Source: Actinoalloteichus fjordicus (GTDB lineage: Bacteria; Actinomycetota; Actinomycetes; Mycobacteriales; Pseudonocardiaceae). From it: a stretch of DNA of 64,000 bases. How positions within the stretch are numbered: position 1 is the first letter of the stretch; every line of letters starts with the position of its first letter. The notes beneath the pieces were generated by a model, which was not told the origin of the DNA, ran no database searches, and worked only from the letters and a program-made list of their open reading frames with translations. Positions 8,141 to 17,710 of the stretch are shown piece by piece. Location: the NCBI RefSeq assembly GCF_001941625.1, contig NZ_CP016076.1:1488001-1552000 (forward strand), in the 5' to 3' direction. Made by a program: the position numbers and the translations under genes.

Positions 8141-9583
8141 ATGGCCGTAACGGACTCAGCGGGCCGAGTCGAGACCTCCGGTGCCGTCACGACCGCCGGA
8201 TCGCTGATCTTTCCCTCGGACTTCCGCTGGGGAACCGCGACCGCCTCCTACCAGGTCGAGGGCGCCGCGACCGAGGACGGTAGGGGCCCGTCCATCTGGG
8301 ACGTCTTCGCCGCCGAGCCGGGGCGGGTCCACGCGGGCGACAGCGGCGCGCGGGCCTGCGATCACTACCACCGGTATCCCCAGGACGTGGCGTTGATGCG
8401 GGAGCTGGGCATCGACGTCTACCGCTTCTCCGTCGCCTGGCCGAGGGTGCAGCCGGACGGTCGCACGCTGGAGCCGCGCGGACTCGACTTCTACGACCGA
8501 CTGGTGGACGAGCTGCTGGGGGCGGGCATCGACCCGATGCTCACCCTCTACCACTGGGACCTGCCGCAGGCGTTGCAGGAGACCGGGGGCTGGGAGAATC
8601 GCGACACCGCCTACCGCTTCGCCGACTACGCAGGCCAGGTCTTCGCCCGGCTCGGGGATCGAATCCAGGACTGGACGACGCTCAACGAGCCGTGGTGCTC
8701 CGCCTATCTCGGACACTTCACCGGGCTGCACGCGCCGGGGCGGACCGACGCCAGGGGCGCGCTGACCGCCGCCCATCATCTGCTGCTCGGGCACGGCCTG
8801 GCCGCGTCGACGCTGCGGGCCTCGATGAGTGAGCGGCATCGCCTGTCCATCGTGCTCAACCTCGCGGCCGTCCGCGTCGACGAGGACGACGAGGCGCATC
8901 GGGAGGCGGTCCGGCGGGTCGACGGGCTCCAGAACCGGTTCTTCCTCGACCCGCTGCTGCGCGGCTCCTACCCGTCGGACGTGCTCGCCGACGTGAGCTG
9001 GCTCGGGGACTGGGACACGGTGGTGCAGCCGGGCGACGCGGAGTTGATCGCCGCGCCGCTGGACCTGCTCGGCATCAACTACTACAGCCCCAGTCGGGTT
9101 GCCCCGGCCGATCCCGCGGTGGTCTCCGGCGGAATGCCGGGCCTGCGCGGCGTGCGCCACCTGCCGCCGCGCGGCGCACTCACCGGGTTCGACTGGGAGC
9201 AGGAGCCCGCCGCGCTCACCGACCTGCTGGTGCGGCTGAGCAGGGACTATCCCGAGGTGCCGTTGATGGTCACCGAGAACGGCTCGGCCTGGCCGGACCG
9301 GATCGAGGCCGACGGCAGCGTGGTCGACCCCGACCGCGAGCACTATCTGCTGGAGCACCTGCGTGCCGTGCACGCCGCCATCGAGGCGGGCGCGGACGTG
9401 CGGGGCTATCTGGCCTGGTCGCTGCTGGACAACTTCGAGTGGGCGGCGGGGTACAGCCAGCGGTTCGGGCTGGTCTATGTGGACTATCAAACCCAGCAGC
9501 GCATCGTGAAGGGCAGCGGACGGCGGTACGCCTCGGTGATCGCGGACAACGCGGTGCCGACGGCGGCGTCGTCGATGGACTGA
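8141..9583 (+). CDS. GH1 beta-glucosidase (BglC-like)
   Basis: This is a cytoplasmic retaining beta-glucosidase with no signal peptide. FPSDFRWGTATASYQVEGA opens the family 1 barrel. The acid/base Glu is in TLNEPW (residue 183) and the nucleophile Glu in MVTENG (residue 379); the C-terminal substrate pocket reads WSLLDNFEWAAGY. The length of 480 residues is typical. The start ATG at 8141 has GAGGAA 4 bases upstream; an ATG at 8129 overlaps the permease stop but has no room for an RBS. As the last gene of the importer operon it would split imported cellobiose to glucose, as bglC does after cebEFG. Confidence 0.93.
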   Translation: MAVTDSAGRVETSGAVTTAGSLIFPSDFRWGTATASYQVEGAATEDGRGPSIWDVFAAEPGRVHAGDSGARACDHYHRYPQDVALMRELGIDVYRFSVAWPRVQPDGRTLEPRGLDFYDRLVDELLGAGIDPMLTLYHWDLPQALQETGGWENRDTAYRFADYAGQVFARLGDRIQDWTTLNEPWCSAYLGHFTGLHAPGRTDARGALTAAHHLLLGHGLAASTLRASMSERHRLSIVLNLAAVRVDEDDEAHREAVRRVDGLQNRFFLDPLLRGSYPSDVLADVSWLGDWDTVVQPGDAELIAAPLDLLGINYYSPSRVAPADPAVVSGGMPGLRGVRHLPPRGALTGFDWEQEPAALTDLLVRLSRDYPEVPLMVTENGSAWPDRIEADGSVVDPDREHYLLEHLRAVHAAIEAGADVRGYLAWSLLDNFEWAAGYSQRFGLVYVDYQTQQRIVKGSGRRYASVIADNAVPTAASSMD

Positions 9584-9594
9584 GGCGGCGGCCC

Positions 9595-9626
9595 CGGCCC
9601 GCGTGTCCGTGACGACGCGCGGGCCG
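9595..9626. terminator. Hairpin terminator between convergent genes
   Basis: CGGCCCGCG (9595-9603) pairs with CGCGGGCCG (9618-9626), 11 bases after the glucosidase stop. It may also serve the opposing nSTAND gene, whose stop is at 9715. Confidence 0.7.
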
Positions 9627-9714
9627 ATCCGGCTCGGCTTCGCAGGCCGGTGGCGAGCAGCCACCCGGCCGGTGTCGGGACGCCCGGTTGCAGGCCCGAG
9701 GGCAGGCCTTGCGA

Positions 9715-12700
9715 TCAGGGGCAGGGCGGTTCGGGGACGTCGAGAGCCGCCCACTCCTCGGCCAGGTCCGGGCCCGCGAGCGCGGCGCAGACCTCGGCCA
9801 CCGCGTCGTCGACGTCCAGCCGCCAGAGGCTCACCGCGCCTGCCTCGCCCAGGCCCGCCAGGGTCACCCCGCCGATGCCGTCCTCGACGAGGATCACCTG
9901 ATTGATGCCGTTCTGATGACCGGTCAGGGTGGCGAACAGGTCACCCGAGGTCAGGTCCCACAGTCGGATCGCCCGGTCGTCGGGTGAGATCGTCGCGATC
10001 AGTTCGGTGGTCGCCGAGATCGCGAGGCCTCGGACGGGGACGGGGTGCTCGGCGAAGGTGCGCAGCAGCGTGCCGTCGTCCAGTGACCACTCCCGCAGCC
10101 TGCCGTCGCTGTGGGTGCTGATCACCGAGTCCGTTGTCGGGGAGACGGCGAGGTCGCTGACGGACGACTCGTCCGCCATGACGGTGTGTCGGGGAGTGAG
10201 GTCGGCTGCCCACAGCACGTCGATCCGCATCGGCGGACCGTCGGCTCTGTCCTCGTCGAAGGTGACGTCATCGGAGACGATCAGCTCGGTGCCGTCGCGA
10301 TTGAACCGGACGGCGGCGACCCACGACAGCTCGCGAACCTGCGGCTCGGGGTCCTCGTCCCCGACCCGCCACATCCACAGTCTCGGCGTGTCGTCGGTCA
10401 GATCCGGGGTGGACCGGTCGTCGGTGATCGCGACGAGGCGCGTTCCGTCCGGCGAGAAGCGGAGTTCGGCCACCGGCTGGGCCGGTTCGGTGCTCCAGCG
10501 GTCGTACTCGACACCGTCGGGCCCGTGCAGCGCGATCGTTCCGTCGGCCCGGCCCACCGCGTGGCCGCCCCCGCTCGGGTCGTAGGCGACGACGGCCGGG
10601 CCGCCCTCCGCCGCCGACTCGTGCACGAGCGTTCCGTCGTCCGGATTCCAGAACCGCACGGTGCCCGCCGCGTCCCCGGCCGCCAGGAGATCGCCGTCGG
10701 GGGAGAAGTCGCCGACGGTCAGCGGCTCATCGCCGCCGCTCAGCACTCGTGGCGTGACGTTACGCCGGAACGTCCCCTGATCGAGGGTAGTGACAATCAG
10801 ATCGCTGTCACTCAACCAGCCGACGTCCCAGGCGGTGGCGAACTGTAGCTCCACCGGCTCCCAGGTCCGCGACCGGATCGACCAGAGCCGCACGGTGCTG
10901 CCGACGGCCGTGGCCAGCGTCGAGCCGTCCGGGCTGAAGGCGAACGGTCCACCGGTTCCCGAGGACTCGCGCAGCTCGTCGACCACCTCGCCGGTCATTC
11001 CGTCCCGCAGCAGGATCAGGCCGTCCGGTCCCATCGTGGCCAACATTCCCGTATTGCGGGCGTAGTCGACGGTCACCATGTGCCCGACCGGGTCCTGAGT
11101 GCCCTCTGGCGGGGCGTGACCGTCGAGTAGAACGGGGTCGACACCCGTTTCCATCTCCCATAACAGTGCCGTTCCGTCACCGAAGCCCACCGCGAGCCGC
11201 TGACCGTCGGGGGAGAACGCGATGCTCGCGGGCGGCGCGCTGATCGGCAGTTCGGCCAGCACCTCGCCGGACTGCGCGTCCCAGACCGTCAGCCGGTCGC
11301 CTGCCTCGCCGCCTGCCGAGGCGATCACTGCACCGTCGAGGCGCACGTCCAGCACGCCGTAACCGGGGAGTCGACGCAGCAGGGTGTTCGTCGTCGTGTC
11401 CCAGAGGCAGATGCCGTCCGGCTCCAGCGATCCGGTGGCCAACAGGCCCCCGTCCGCCGAGAAGGCCGTGCCGTAGACGTCGGCGGTGTGACAGTCCCAG
11501 TCCGCGTCGACCCGTTCCCTGGTGTCGGCGTCATAGACGTCGAATCCGCCTTGCCCGCCGACGGCGATCCGCCGGCTCTCTGCGGACACCGCCACCGTCC
11601 GGGCGGACTCCGCCTCATCGGCGCCGTAGCGTCCCGCGTAGTCGGTCCGCCGCGCGGCGAGCAGCGCGCCCCGCGCCTCCACCGTCGGGGCGGCCCGTAG
11701 GGCGGCCAGTGCGAACAGCATCGACTGGCGAGGATTGGTCTCCAGGGCCGCCATGGTCTGCGCTGCGAACTGTCGGGACAGCCCGATCCGCCGCTGCGCC
11801 TCGCTCTCCAGGTTCGACCGCCAGGCGATCCCACCGGCGGCCACCGCGATCACCAACAGCACGGCGAGTCCGGTGACCAGACCTCGAAGCCTGCGTGTGA
11901 CGCGCAGCTCGGCGAGGCGCTCGGCCTGCTCCCCGGCCGTGCTTGCATCGAGGAAGCGACGTTCCTCCTCGGTGAGGTCGTCCCGACCCTCGGCCCACTC
12001 GCGGGCGGCAGCCAGCCTGCCCGCGCGGTAGAGCCCGCTCGGGTCCTCACCGGACTCTGCCCAGTACCGCGCCGAGTCGTCGAGTCTGCGGCGGATCACC
12101 AGCCCGGCCCGATCCTCCCGGACCCAGCCCGCCAGGCGCGGCCATGCCCAGAGCAGGATCTCGTGGGCGAACTCCACGCTCTCGTCGCCTGCGGTGACCA
12201 GTCGCGCGGCGACCAGTCGGCTCAGCAGCCACTCGGGAACGGCGGCGCGCGGCGCCCGACGACGGACCGGCCGGTCGCCTTCGGCGAGGGAGACCAGGCC
12301 GAGCATGGTCGTGCGCAGCGTGCGGCGGCCCGTCTCGTCGAGATCCTGATGGATGCGTTCGGCAGTCTCGGCCACCGCCCCGTGAATACCGCCTGCGGCC
12401 TGATAGTCCGCAACGGTCATCCGGCGACCGCCGCCGCGAAGCCAGGTCGTGCGCAGGCTGTGTGCCAGGAGCGGCAGCGCGCCCGCCGCAGGCTGCGTGC
12501 CGTGGTCGCCGACGAGTTCGGTGAGCAGCAGCTCGACCAGTCCCGGTTCCAGCGTGATGTCGGCGCGGGCGGCGGGCTCGACGATCGCGCTGCGAAGTCC
12601 GGCGGGCCGCATGGCCGAGACCGAGACGTGGCCCTCGCTGAGCAGCGTGGCCAGGCGGTCGATCCGCAGGCAGTCCGGGAGGAAGTCGGCCCGGACGGCC

Positions 12701-14350
12701 GTCACGACCAGTGCCGAGCCCGCGCTGGTCAGCGCGGTGACGAAGGCCGAGCGCTCGGCTTGATCGGTGCACTGGGTGAACAGCTCTTCGAGCTGATCGA
12801 CCACGATCACCAGCCTGGCGTCCGCTCGACCCGACGTCGCGGCGGCCTGCACGGCCAGTGCGCCGAACGCCGTCGGTGCCGCCCGTACATCGCCGATCGC
12901 CTGCACCGCTGAGACCTGCGCCAGCGCCGCCGTCCGGCCGACCAGCTCGGTCAGCGGTGACCGGCCCGGCGTCATCCGGAGCCACGGCCAGCTCTCCGCG
13001 CCCTCGGTCGGAAGCCCGCCGTCGGCAACCGCAGGCAGCAGCCCGGCGGCGAGCAGCGAGGACTTTCCCGCGCCGGAGTCGCCGACCACCAGCAGCGGTC
13101 CGCCGCCGTCCAGCTGCTCGGCCAGCCTGCTCAACAGCAGCGTGACCAGCTCGTCGCGACCGAAGAACCAATCGGCGTCCTCGGTACGGAAGCTGTTCAG
13201 GCCGGGGAACGGCGCCGGACCGTCGGTGCTCGTGTCGGGCGGGTGTTCTGGTCGCGTCGGGCTCGGAGGCTCGTCGCCGTCGGTGTCAGACGCCTCGGGT
13301 CCGATCGGCACCGAGGGACGGGCGCTCGGCTCTGATGCTGGGGAGCCCGCCGTCGTCGATCGGCGGCGGGGCGCGAGCGCGCGTCGGCGGCTCTCGGTCA
13401 CCTCGAAGAGCGTGCGCATCGCGAGGTCGGTCTGCTGGCGTTGGGCGACGACCAGCTCGGCGAGCAGTCGCTGTGTCTCGGTGAGCAGCCAGCTCAGCTC
13501 ATCGAATCGTCCGCCGACCAGGGTCATCGCGGTGGTCAGCTCGCGATGCAGGTCGCCGGTGGCCTCGGCCAAGGCGACCGGCACGGCGTCCACCGAGCGC
13601 AGCAGGCCGGTGATCTCCGCGCGGATCGCCCGGCCCTGGTCGTCGGTGGCGGCGAGCAACGGGGCGACGGCTTCGGCGATGGCCTCGCGCCAGGCAGCCT
13701 CCGACGGCGGCGGTTCCTCGTCTCCGCTCACTCCGCCCCGGTCACGCATCTTTCCTGCGGTGTCGGCGAGGACATCGCCGAGGTAGCCGCTGCCCATGCT
13801 GCCGAGCTGATCCAGCGCGGCGGAGAACTCCTCGGTCGTCTCCAACGCGGGCGCCGCGATCGGTGCGACGGCGGAGGCCGCGAGGAACGCGATGATCCCG
13901 TACGGGGTGGCCTTGCGGAGTCCGCGTCCGGCGCCGTGAATCCACGATCGGACGCCACGCGCCACGCGCCGCGCGGTGTCGGAGGGTCGTCTTGGCGGCG
14001 TCGGCGTCGGCGGCGTCGGCGGCGTCGTCCTCGGCGGAGGCCAGCTCGGCGGGGGTGCCTGTCGCGGTGGTCGGCGTAGACCCGTCCGGTGGGGACACGG
14101 GCGGCCGAGGCACTGCAGGTGGCGACCCGTCCGGTGACAGGGCCGCAGCATTCTCGTCCATGGTGGAGCGCGGGTCGGCGGCGGAAGCCTGCTCGGCACC
14201 AGGTGACGCGAGGCCACGGGACCCGACTTCGTGCGCACGTTCGGTCGTCGGCGGCTCGACCGGCTGCGGCGCACTCGGGTCGGGTGCTGTGGGGTCGTGC
14301 TTGCCCACGCCTGCTGCGGTCTGCTCGGCCGAGTCCCCCTCGTTCGGCAT
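9715..14350 (-). CDS. nSTAND1 NTPase with WD40 repeats, membrane-linked (apparent frameshift near N-terminus)
   Basis: This very large signalling ATPase would have about 1540 residues. From the N-terminus: a disordered Pro/Ala/Glu-rich region (ATG at 14350, GGGGGGAA upstream); a hydrophobic segment YGIIAFLAASAVAPIAAPAL; a helical region; the nSTAND1 entry motif FPGLNSFRTEDADWFFGR; Walker A GDSGAGKSS (about 13050-13090); Walker B LVIVVDQLEELF (about 12785-12830); a helical arm; a second membrane segment VLLVIAVAAGGIAW; then many WD40 blades to the C-terminus. STAND proteins are switches that oligomerise on sensing a ligand. The N-terminal part and the rest are in different frames, with the switch around 13970-14040. 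If the frameshift is real, the main frame could start at a GTG near 13960. Sure of domains, unsure of the start. Confidence 0.8.
13975..14040 (-). other. Frame-switch zone in the nSTAND gene within a GCC/GAC repeat
   Basis: Upstream of here the minus-strand frame from ATG 14350 reads as plausible protein (AEDDAADAADADAAKTT). Downstream only the neighbouring frame is protein-like (SDTARRVARGVRSW). One surplus base around the ACCCTC at about 13982-13988 would join them as AAKTTSDTARR. It could be an assembly error, an inactivating indel or programmed shifting. Confidence 0.55.
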
Positions 14351-14765
14351 TCTTCGCGTTCCCCCCGGACTGAAGGAGATCACAATAGGGCCGAAAAGAA
14401 GCATCGCAGTTCCGCCGGACGGGTGATCTTGGGTCACAAGGAGCTACCGAGAGACAGAATCAGTCGGCTGGACTCACCGGCGGGTGTCCGCACCTCGCTG
14501 TGCGGGCCGGGTCGTGCCGCCCGGCTGCCGCCGTTCTGCGGCGACAGCCGAGGTCGTGCTCCCCGGTCTGGCGCCGTCGCATCGAGGACGTCCTCGCCGT
14601 CGGTCGTCGGCCGTTAGCCTTGATCACGACGTCTCGCCGGCGAGGTGCAGCCCGATGGAACACGGCACGGCCGACCGTGTCGAGTTCCGTTCTCGCTCGG
14701 ACCCCGGTCACGGGCGTGCACGCGGCAGGCGGCGTCGGTCCGGGAGTCGCGATGAAGGAGCTCGC
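14351..14765. other. Divergent intergenic region, no gene seen
   Basis: This region separates the nSTAND gene (minus) from the YYLYISD protein (plus) and must hold both promoters. No clear -35/-10 pair or palindrome was recognised. Confidence 0.35.
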
Positions 14766-15491
14766 ATGTCCCTGCGCTACTACCTCTACATCAGCGACAC
14801 CAAGGTGGACATGCTGCTGTCGCAGATCGACCCGAGATTCACCGGGCGCCGGACGGCCGAGTTCAGCATGAATCTCACCGTGCTCGGCGCCAAGCGCAGT
14901 TCCGAATCGGCGGGCTCGGATCGCGTGGCACGGGTGGAGCGGGTGGTTCGGCACCTGCAGGAACACGGCGACCTCGGCACGGTCGACGAACCCGGCCAGT
15001 TTCTCTGGGGCCTGCTGCCCATGCAGTGGGGAGCGCACTTCACCGAGAACGGGACGCCGTTGGTCTATTTCGGCGGGCGCACTCAGCACACGGTCCTCGG
15101 GCTGGGCGGCTCGATCGGCCACGTGCTCGGCTCCGCCTCCGCCCCGAACGACGCCGGATTCTCGGACTCCAGCGGACCGACCATGTTGGACGCGCTCGGG
15201 AAGGTCGTGCGGTACGGCACCCGGCGTGCCAGGACCCTTGTCGACGACCTCGGCGTCACAGTGGCAGACGACTCACTGGACACGGCGGCAGGCGATCCTC
15301 TGCCGGCGGGCAATCGGGCGGCGTTGGAGCTTGTCGAGCGGGCGAACGCGCTGCTCGACGGTCCCACCCAACACGTCGAATTCGTTGCGAAACGGCTGTT
15401 GCACGGCCCAAGCACGCAGCGGACGGCAGCCGGGCAGGGCGCCGCAACCGTGTTGCTGGGCAGCCCGCTCTACGTCGCGCTCGTCGACTGA
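14766..15491 (+). CDS. Uncharacterised protein starting RYYLYISDTKVDML (DUF7019-like?)
   Basis: This 241-residue soluble protein has no signal or membrane segment. It opens with MSLRYYLYISDTKVDMLLSQ and has an aromatic-rich middle (LWGLLPMQWGAHFTENGTPLVYF), a Gly-rich turn and a C-terminal FVAKRLL...VLLGSPLYVALVD. I recall similar actinomycete proteins with the opening RYYLYISDxKVDML, possibly filed as DUF7019, but cannot check this. The ATG has AAGGAG 6 bases upstream. It is divergent from the nSTAND-WD40 gene, a setting that hints at a shared signalling or conflict role (inference). No function is assigned. Confidence 0.7.
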   Translation: MSLRYYLYISDTKVDMLLSQIDPRFTGRRTAEFSMNLTVLGAKRSSESAGSDRVARVERVVRHLQEHGDLGTVDEPGQFLWGLLPMQWGAHFTENGTPLVYFGGRTQHTVLGLGGSIGHVLGSASAPNDAGFSDSSGPTMLDALGKVVRYGTRRARTLVDDLGVTVADDSLDTAAGDPLPAGNRAALELVERANALLDGPTQHVEFVAKRLLHGPSTQRTAAGQGAATVLLGSPLYVALVD

Positions 15492-15620
15492 CGGTGAATC
15501 AGCACAGCCCAGGCGACGCCGCGGCGGGCGCGACGGATCGCCTGCACCGCTCGACCCGGCAGCAGGACCGCCCGGCGGTGAAGAGATCACCGGATTCGGT
15601 TTAATCTCGTTCTTTCCTTG

Positions 15621-15636
15621 ACTGGTGTAGACCAAT
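15621..15636 (+). promoter_or_regulatory. DasR-like operator (dre) before the chitinase gene
   Basis: ACTGGTGTAGACCAAT matches the GntR-type DasR consensus ACTGGTCTAGACCACT at 14 of 16 positions. It lies 112 bases before the GH19 start and overlaps a possible -35 box, TTGACT (15618-15623). DasR represses chitin and N-acetylglucosamine genes and releases DNA on binding glucosamine-6-phosphate, so control of this chitinase is expected. Confidence 0.75.
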
Positions 15637-15747
15637 CCGGTTCCCTGGTAGTCGTTCCATCCGGCTACCTCCAGCGACGCACTCGGCATGGCGGTTCGCA
15701 TCGGCGCCCACCGGGTGTGCTTCGCAGTCCAACGAAGGAGCGATCAC

Positions 15748-16497
15748 ATGCCGAGGAAGCGCCTCATGGCCTCACTGGCCTCCTTAGCCCTCGCGGGTGC
15801 GCTGACCGTCGCCGTGCCGACGGTCGTCGCCTCCGCGGCGGCGCCGTCGCCCGAGACGAGTTCGACGACGGTGGAGCAGTCGTTCGTGGTGAGCGAGGCT
15901 CAGTTCAATCAGATGTTCCCGAACCGGAATCCCTTCTACACCTACAGCGGGCTGACCGCCGCCCTCGGCTCTTATCCCGGATTCACCAACACCGGCGACG
16001 AGACGACCCGGCGACGGGAGGCTGCGGCGTTCCTGGCCAACGTCAATCACGAGACGGGCGGACTCGTCCACATCGTCGAGCAGAACGAGGCCAACTACCC
16101 GCACTACTGCGACTGGAGCCAGCCGTTCGGCTGCCCGGCAGGCCAGGCGGCCTACTACGGCAAGGGGCCGATCCAGCTCAGCTGGAACTACAACTACAAG
16201 GCGGCGGGCGACGCGCTCGGCCTCGATCTGCTCAACAATCCCTGGCTGGTCCAGAACGACCCTGCGGTGGCCTGGCAGACCGGCCTCTGGTTCTGGAACA
16301 CCCAGAGCGGCGCGGGTCACCGGCCCGCCCATGAGTCCATCGTGAACGGTCACGGCTTCGGCGAGACCATTCGCAGCATCAACGGCAGCATCGAGTGCAA
16401 CGGCGGCAACCCCGCTCAGGTGGAGGCCAGGGTCAGCGCCTATCGGAACTTCACCGCGATCCTGGGCACCACGCCAGGTGAGGCCCTGTACTGCTGA
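15748..16497 (+). CDS. Secreted GH19 chitinase
   Basis: The protein has a Sec signal peptide (MPRKRLMASLASLALAGAL..., cleavage near ASAAA at residue 32). The catalytic domain contains FYTYSGLTAALGSYPGF, the acid Glu in NHETGG (residue 102), and the family motif YYGKGPIQLSWNYNY. Six Cys residues could form disulfides outside the cell. At 249 residues it is a single-domain enzyme without a chitin-binding module. It inverts and cuts beta-1,4-N-acetylglucosamine chains. AAGGAG lies 7 bases before the ATG. The DasR-like site upstream supports the role. Confidence 0.92.
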   Translation: MPRKRLMASLASLALAGALTVAVPTVVASAAAPSPETSSTTVEQSFVVSEAQFNQMFPNRNPFYTYSGLTAALGSYPGFTNTGDETTRRREAAAFLANVNHETGGLVHIVEQNEANYPHYCDWSQPFGCPAGQAAYYGKGPIQLSWNYNYKAAGDALGLDLLNNPWLVQNDPAVAWQTGLWFWNTQSGAGHRPAHESIVNGHGFGETIRSINGSIECNGGNPAQVEARVSAYRNFTAILGTTPGEALYC

Positions 16498-16891
16498 GGT
16501 TCGGTTCCGCCCGGGCCGTGATCGTGTAGGCCCGCCGTTGCGCAGGCACGGTCGTGCCGAGTCGCCGAACTGCGGTGTCTTGGCACTGCGGTGTCCCTGC
16601 ACCCGACGTCTGCCGAGTCCGCTGATCGCGGACCCCGCACTGCCGGTCCCTGACCACCCGGTCACCACCCTGCTACGACCGTGCTGCACGGCGGCGAGCC
16701 ACCCTCCTGCTCGGCTCGTCGAGAACGACGTCCCCGCCTATCGGAGCCCACCGTAGGTCGACTCCGATAGGCGGAGCGCCGCCCGAGCCGCTCGGCAGAC
16801 GGTGCAGCCCACCGACGGCCCGCCCTTCGGCGAATCCCTCGGTCGTTGACGGTCATTCGCCCTTCGGACCTGCTCGAATATCGTTCCGAGG
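16498..16891. other. Intergenic region with a long hairpin
   Basis: No gene is seen. The only structure is an inverted repeat, CCGCCTATCGGAG (16734-16746) with its exact complement at 16762-16774. GAATAT (16876-16881), ten bases before the next ATG, could be a -10 box, but no -35 at a normal distance was found. Confidence 0.45.
16734..16774. terminator. 13-bp hairpin, possible terminator
   Basis: Two perfect 13-base arms are separated by 15 bases, about 240 bases after the chitinase stop. The long loop and distance make terminator only one option; a protein-binding inverted repeat is the other. Confidence 0.45.
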
Positions 16892-17452
16892 ATGCACATC
16901 CTCTTCCTCTGCACCGGAAACACCTGTCGATCTCCGATGGCGGAGGCGATCACCTCGGCCAAGGCCCACGCCAGAGGAGTCCCCCTCGAGGTGTCCTCCG
17001 CCGGTGTCCGTGCCGAGTCGACGATCGCCCCGCCCGCCGTGGCGGTGCTTGGAGCCAGGGGAATCGTGGTCGGCGACCGCCCGGCCGTCCAGGCGACGGC
17101 GGAACTGGTGCGGGCAGCGGATCTGATCCTCTGCGCCACCGTCGCCCATCGAGACCTGGTGTTCGCCGAGTTCGTGGCGTCGGGACCCGACGGCGGTGCC
17201 GAGTCCGCCGCCGACCCCGACATCGCGGGACGCATCGTCGTGTGGGCCGAGTTCATCGCCAGGGCGCAGACCGCGTCGCCGGGGACCGACCTGGCGGGCC
17301 TGCTCGCGTCGCCGCCCCTGCCGTTGTCCGCATCGGAGATCGATCTGGCAGATCCGGCAGGCCGGGGCGACCCGGCCTATGTGGCCGCCGCCGCGCAGAT
17401 CGACGCCCTTGCCGACGCGTTGCTGGACGTCCTGGAACCCAGCCTTCGTTGA
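16892..17452 (+). CDS. Low-molecular-weight protein-tyrosine-phosphatase family protein
   Basis: The N-terminal P-loop FLCTGNTCRSP (Cys 7, Arg 13) is the CX5R active site of this family, which includes tyrosine phosphatases and relatives acting on cell-envelope regulators or arsenate. The following SSAGV and a DP pair near the C-terminus (DLADPAGRGDPAY) match the usual general-acid region. At 186 residues it is a little longer than the usual 150-160. The RBS is weak: GAGG abuts the ATG. Its target is unknown. Confidence 0.85.
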   Translation: MHILFLCTGNTCRSPMAEAITSAKAHARGVPLEVSSAGVRAESTIAPPAVAVLGARGIVVGDRPAVQATAELVRAADLILCATVAHRDLVFAEFVASGPDGGAESAADPDIAGRIVVWAEFIARAQTASPGTDLAGLLASPPLPLSASEIDLADPAGRGDPAYVAAAAQIDALADALLDVLEPSLR

Positions 17453-17710
17453 TCGGCCCTATGCCGCGGACCTCTGCACCGGGTGGACCGGCAGCGCACT
17501 GAGCCGACGACCGGGCCCGAATGCGCCACCTGAGGAAGTCGGCGTTCTGCTCAGGACCGCGTCGATGCTGGGGAGGCCGACCTCAGCGGCGCAGCTGGCC
17601 CGACCCGTTCGGCGCCTCAGGCAGGAGACGGCCGTACGGCGTCGCGACGTCTCCACGGTGAACAGGGCTCTCCCCGACTCCCCGATGCGCGGGCGGGGTC
17701 GCGCCGACGT

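Noticed and set aside
8156-9754. Minus-strand frame of 532 codons opposite the GH1 gene
   Set aside because: The plus strand encodes a full GH1 enzyme with both catalytic Glu; the opposite frame is Arg/Gly/Val-rich without features.
14460-15122. Minus-strand frame of 220 codons overlapping the YYLYISD gene
   Set aside because: It lies antisense to a gene with a good RBS and has no motifs.
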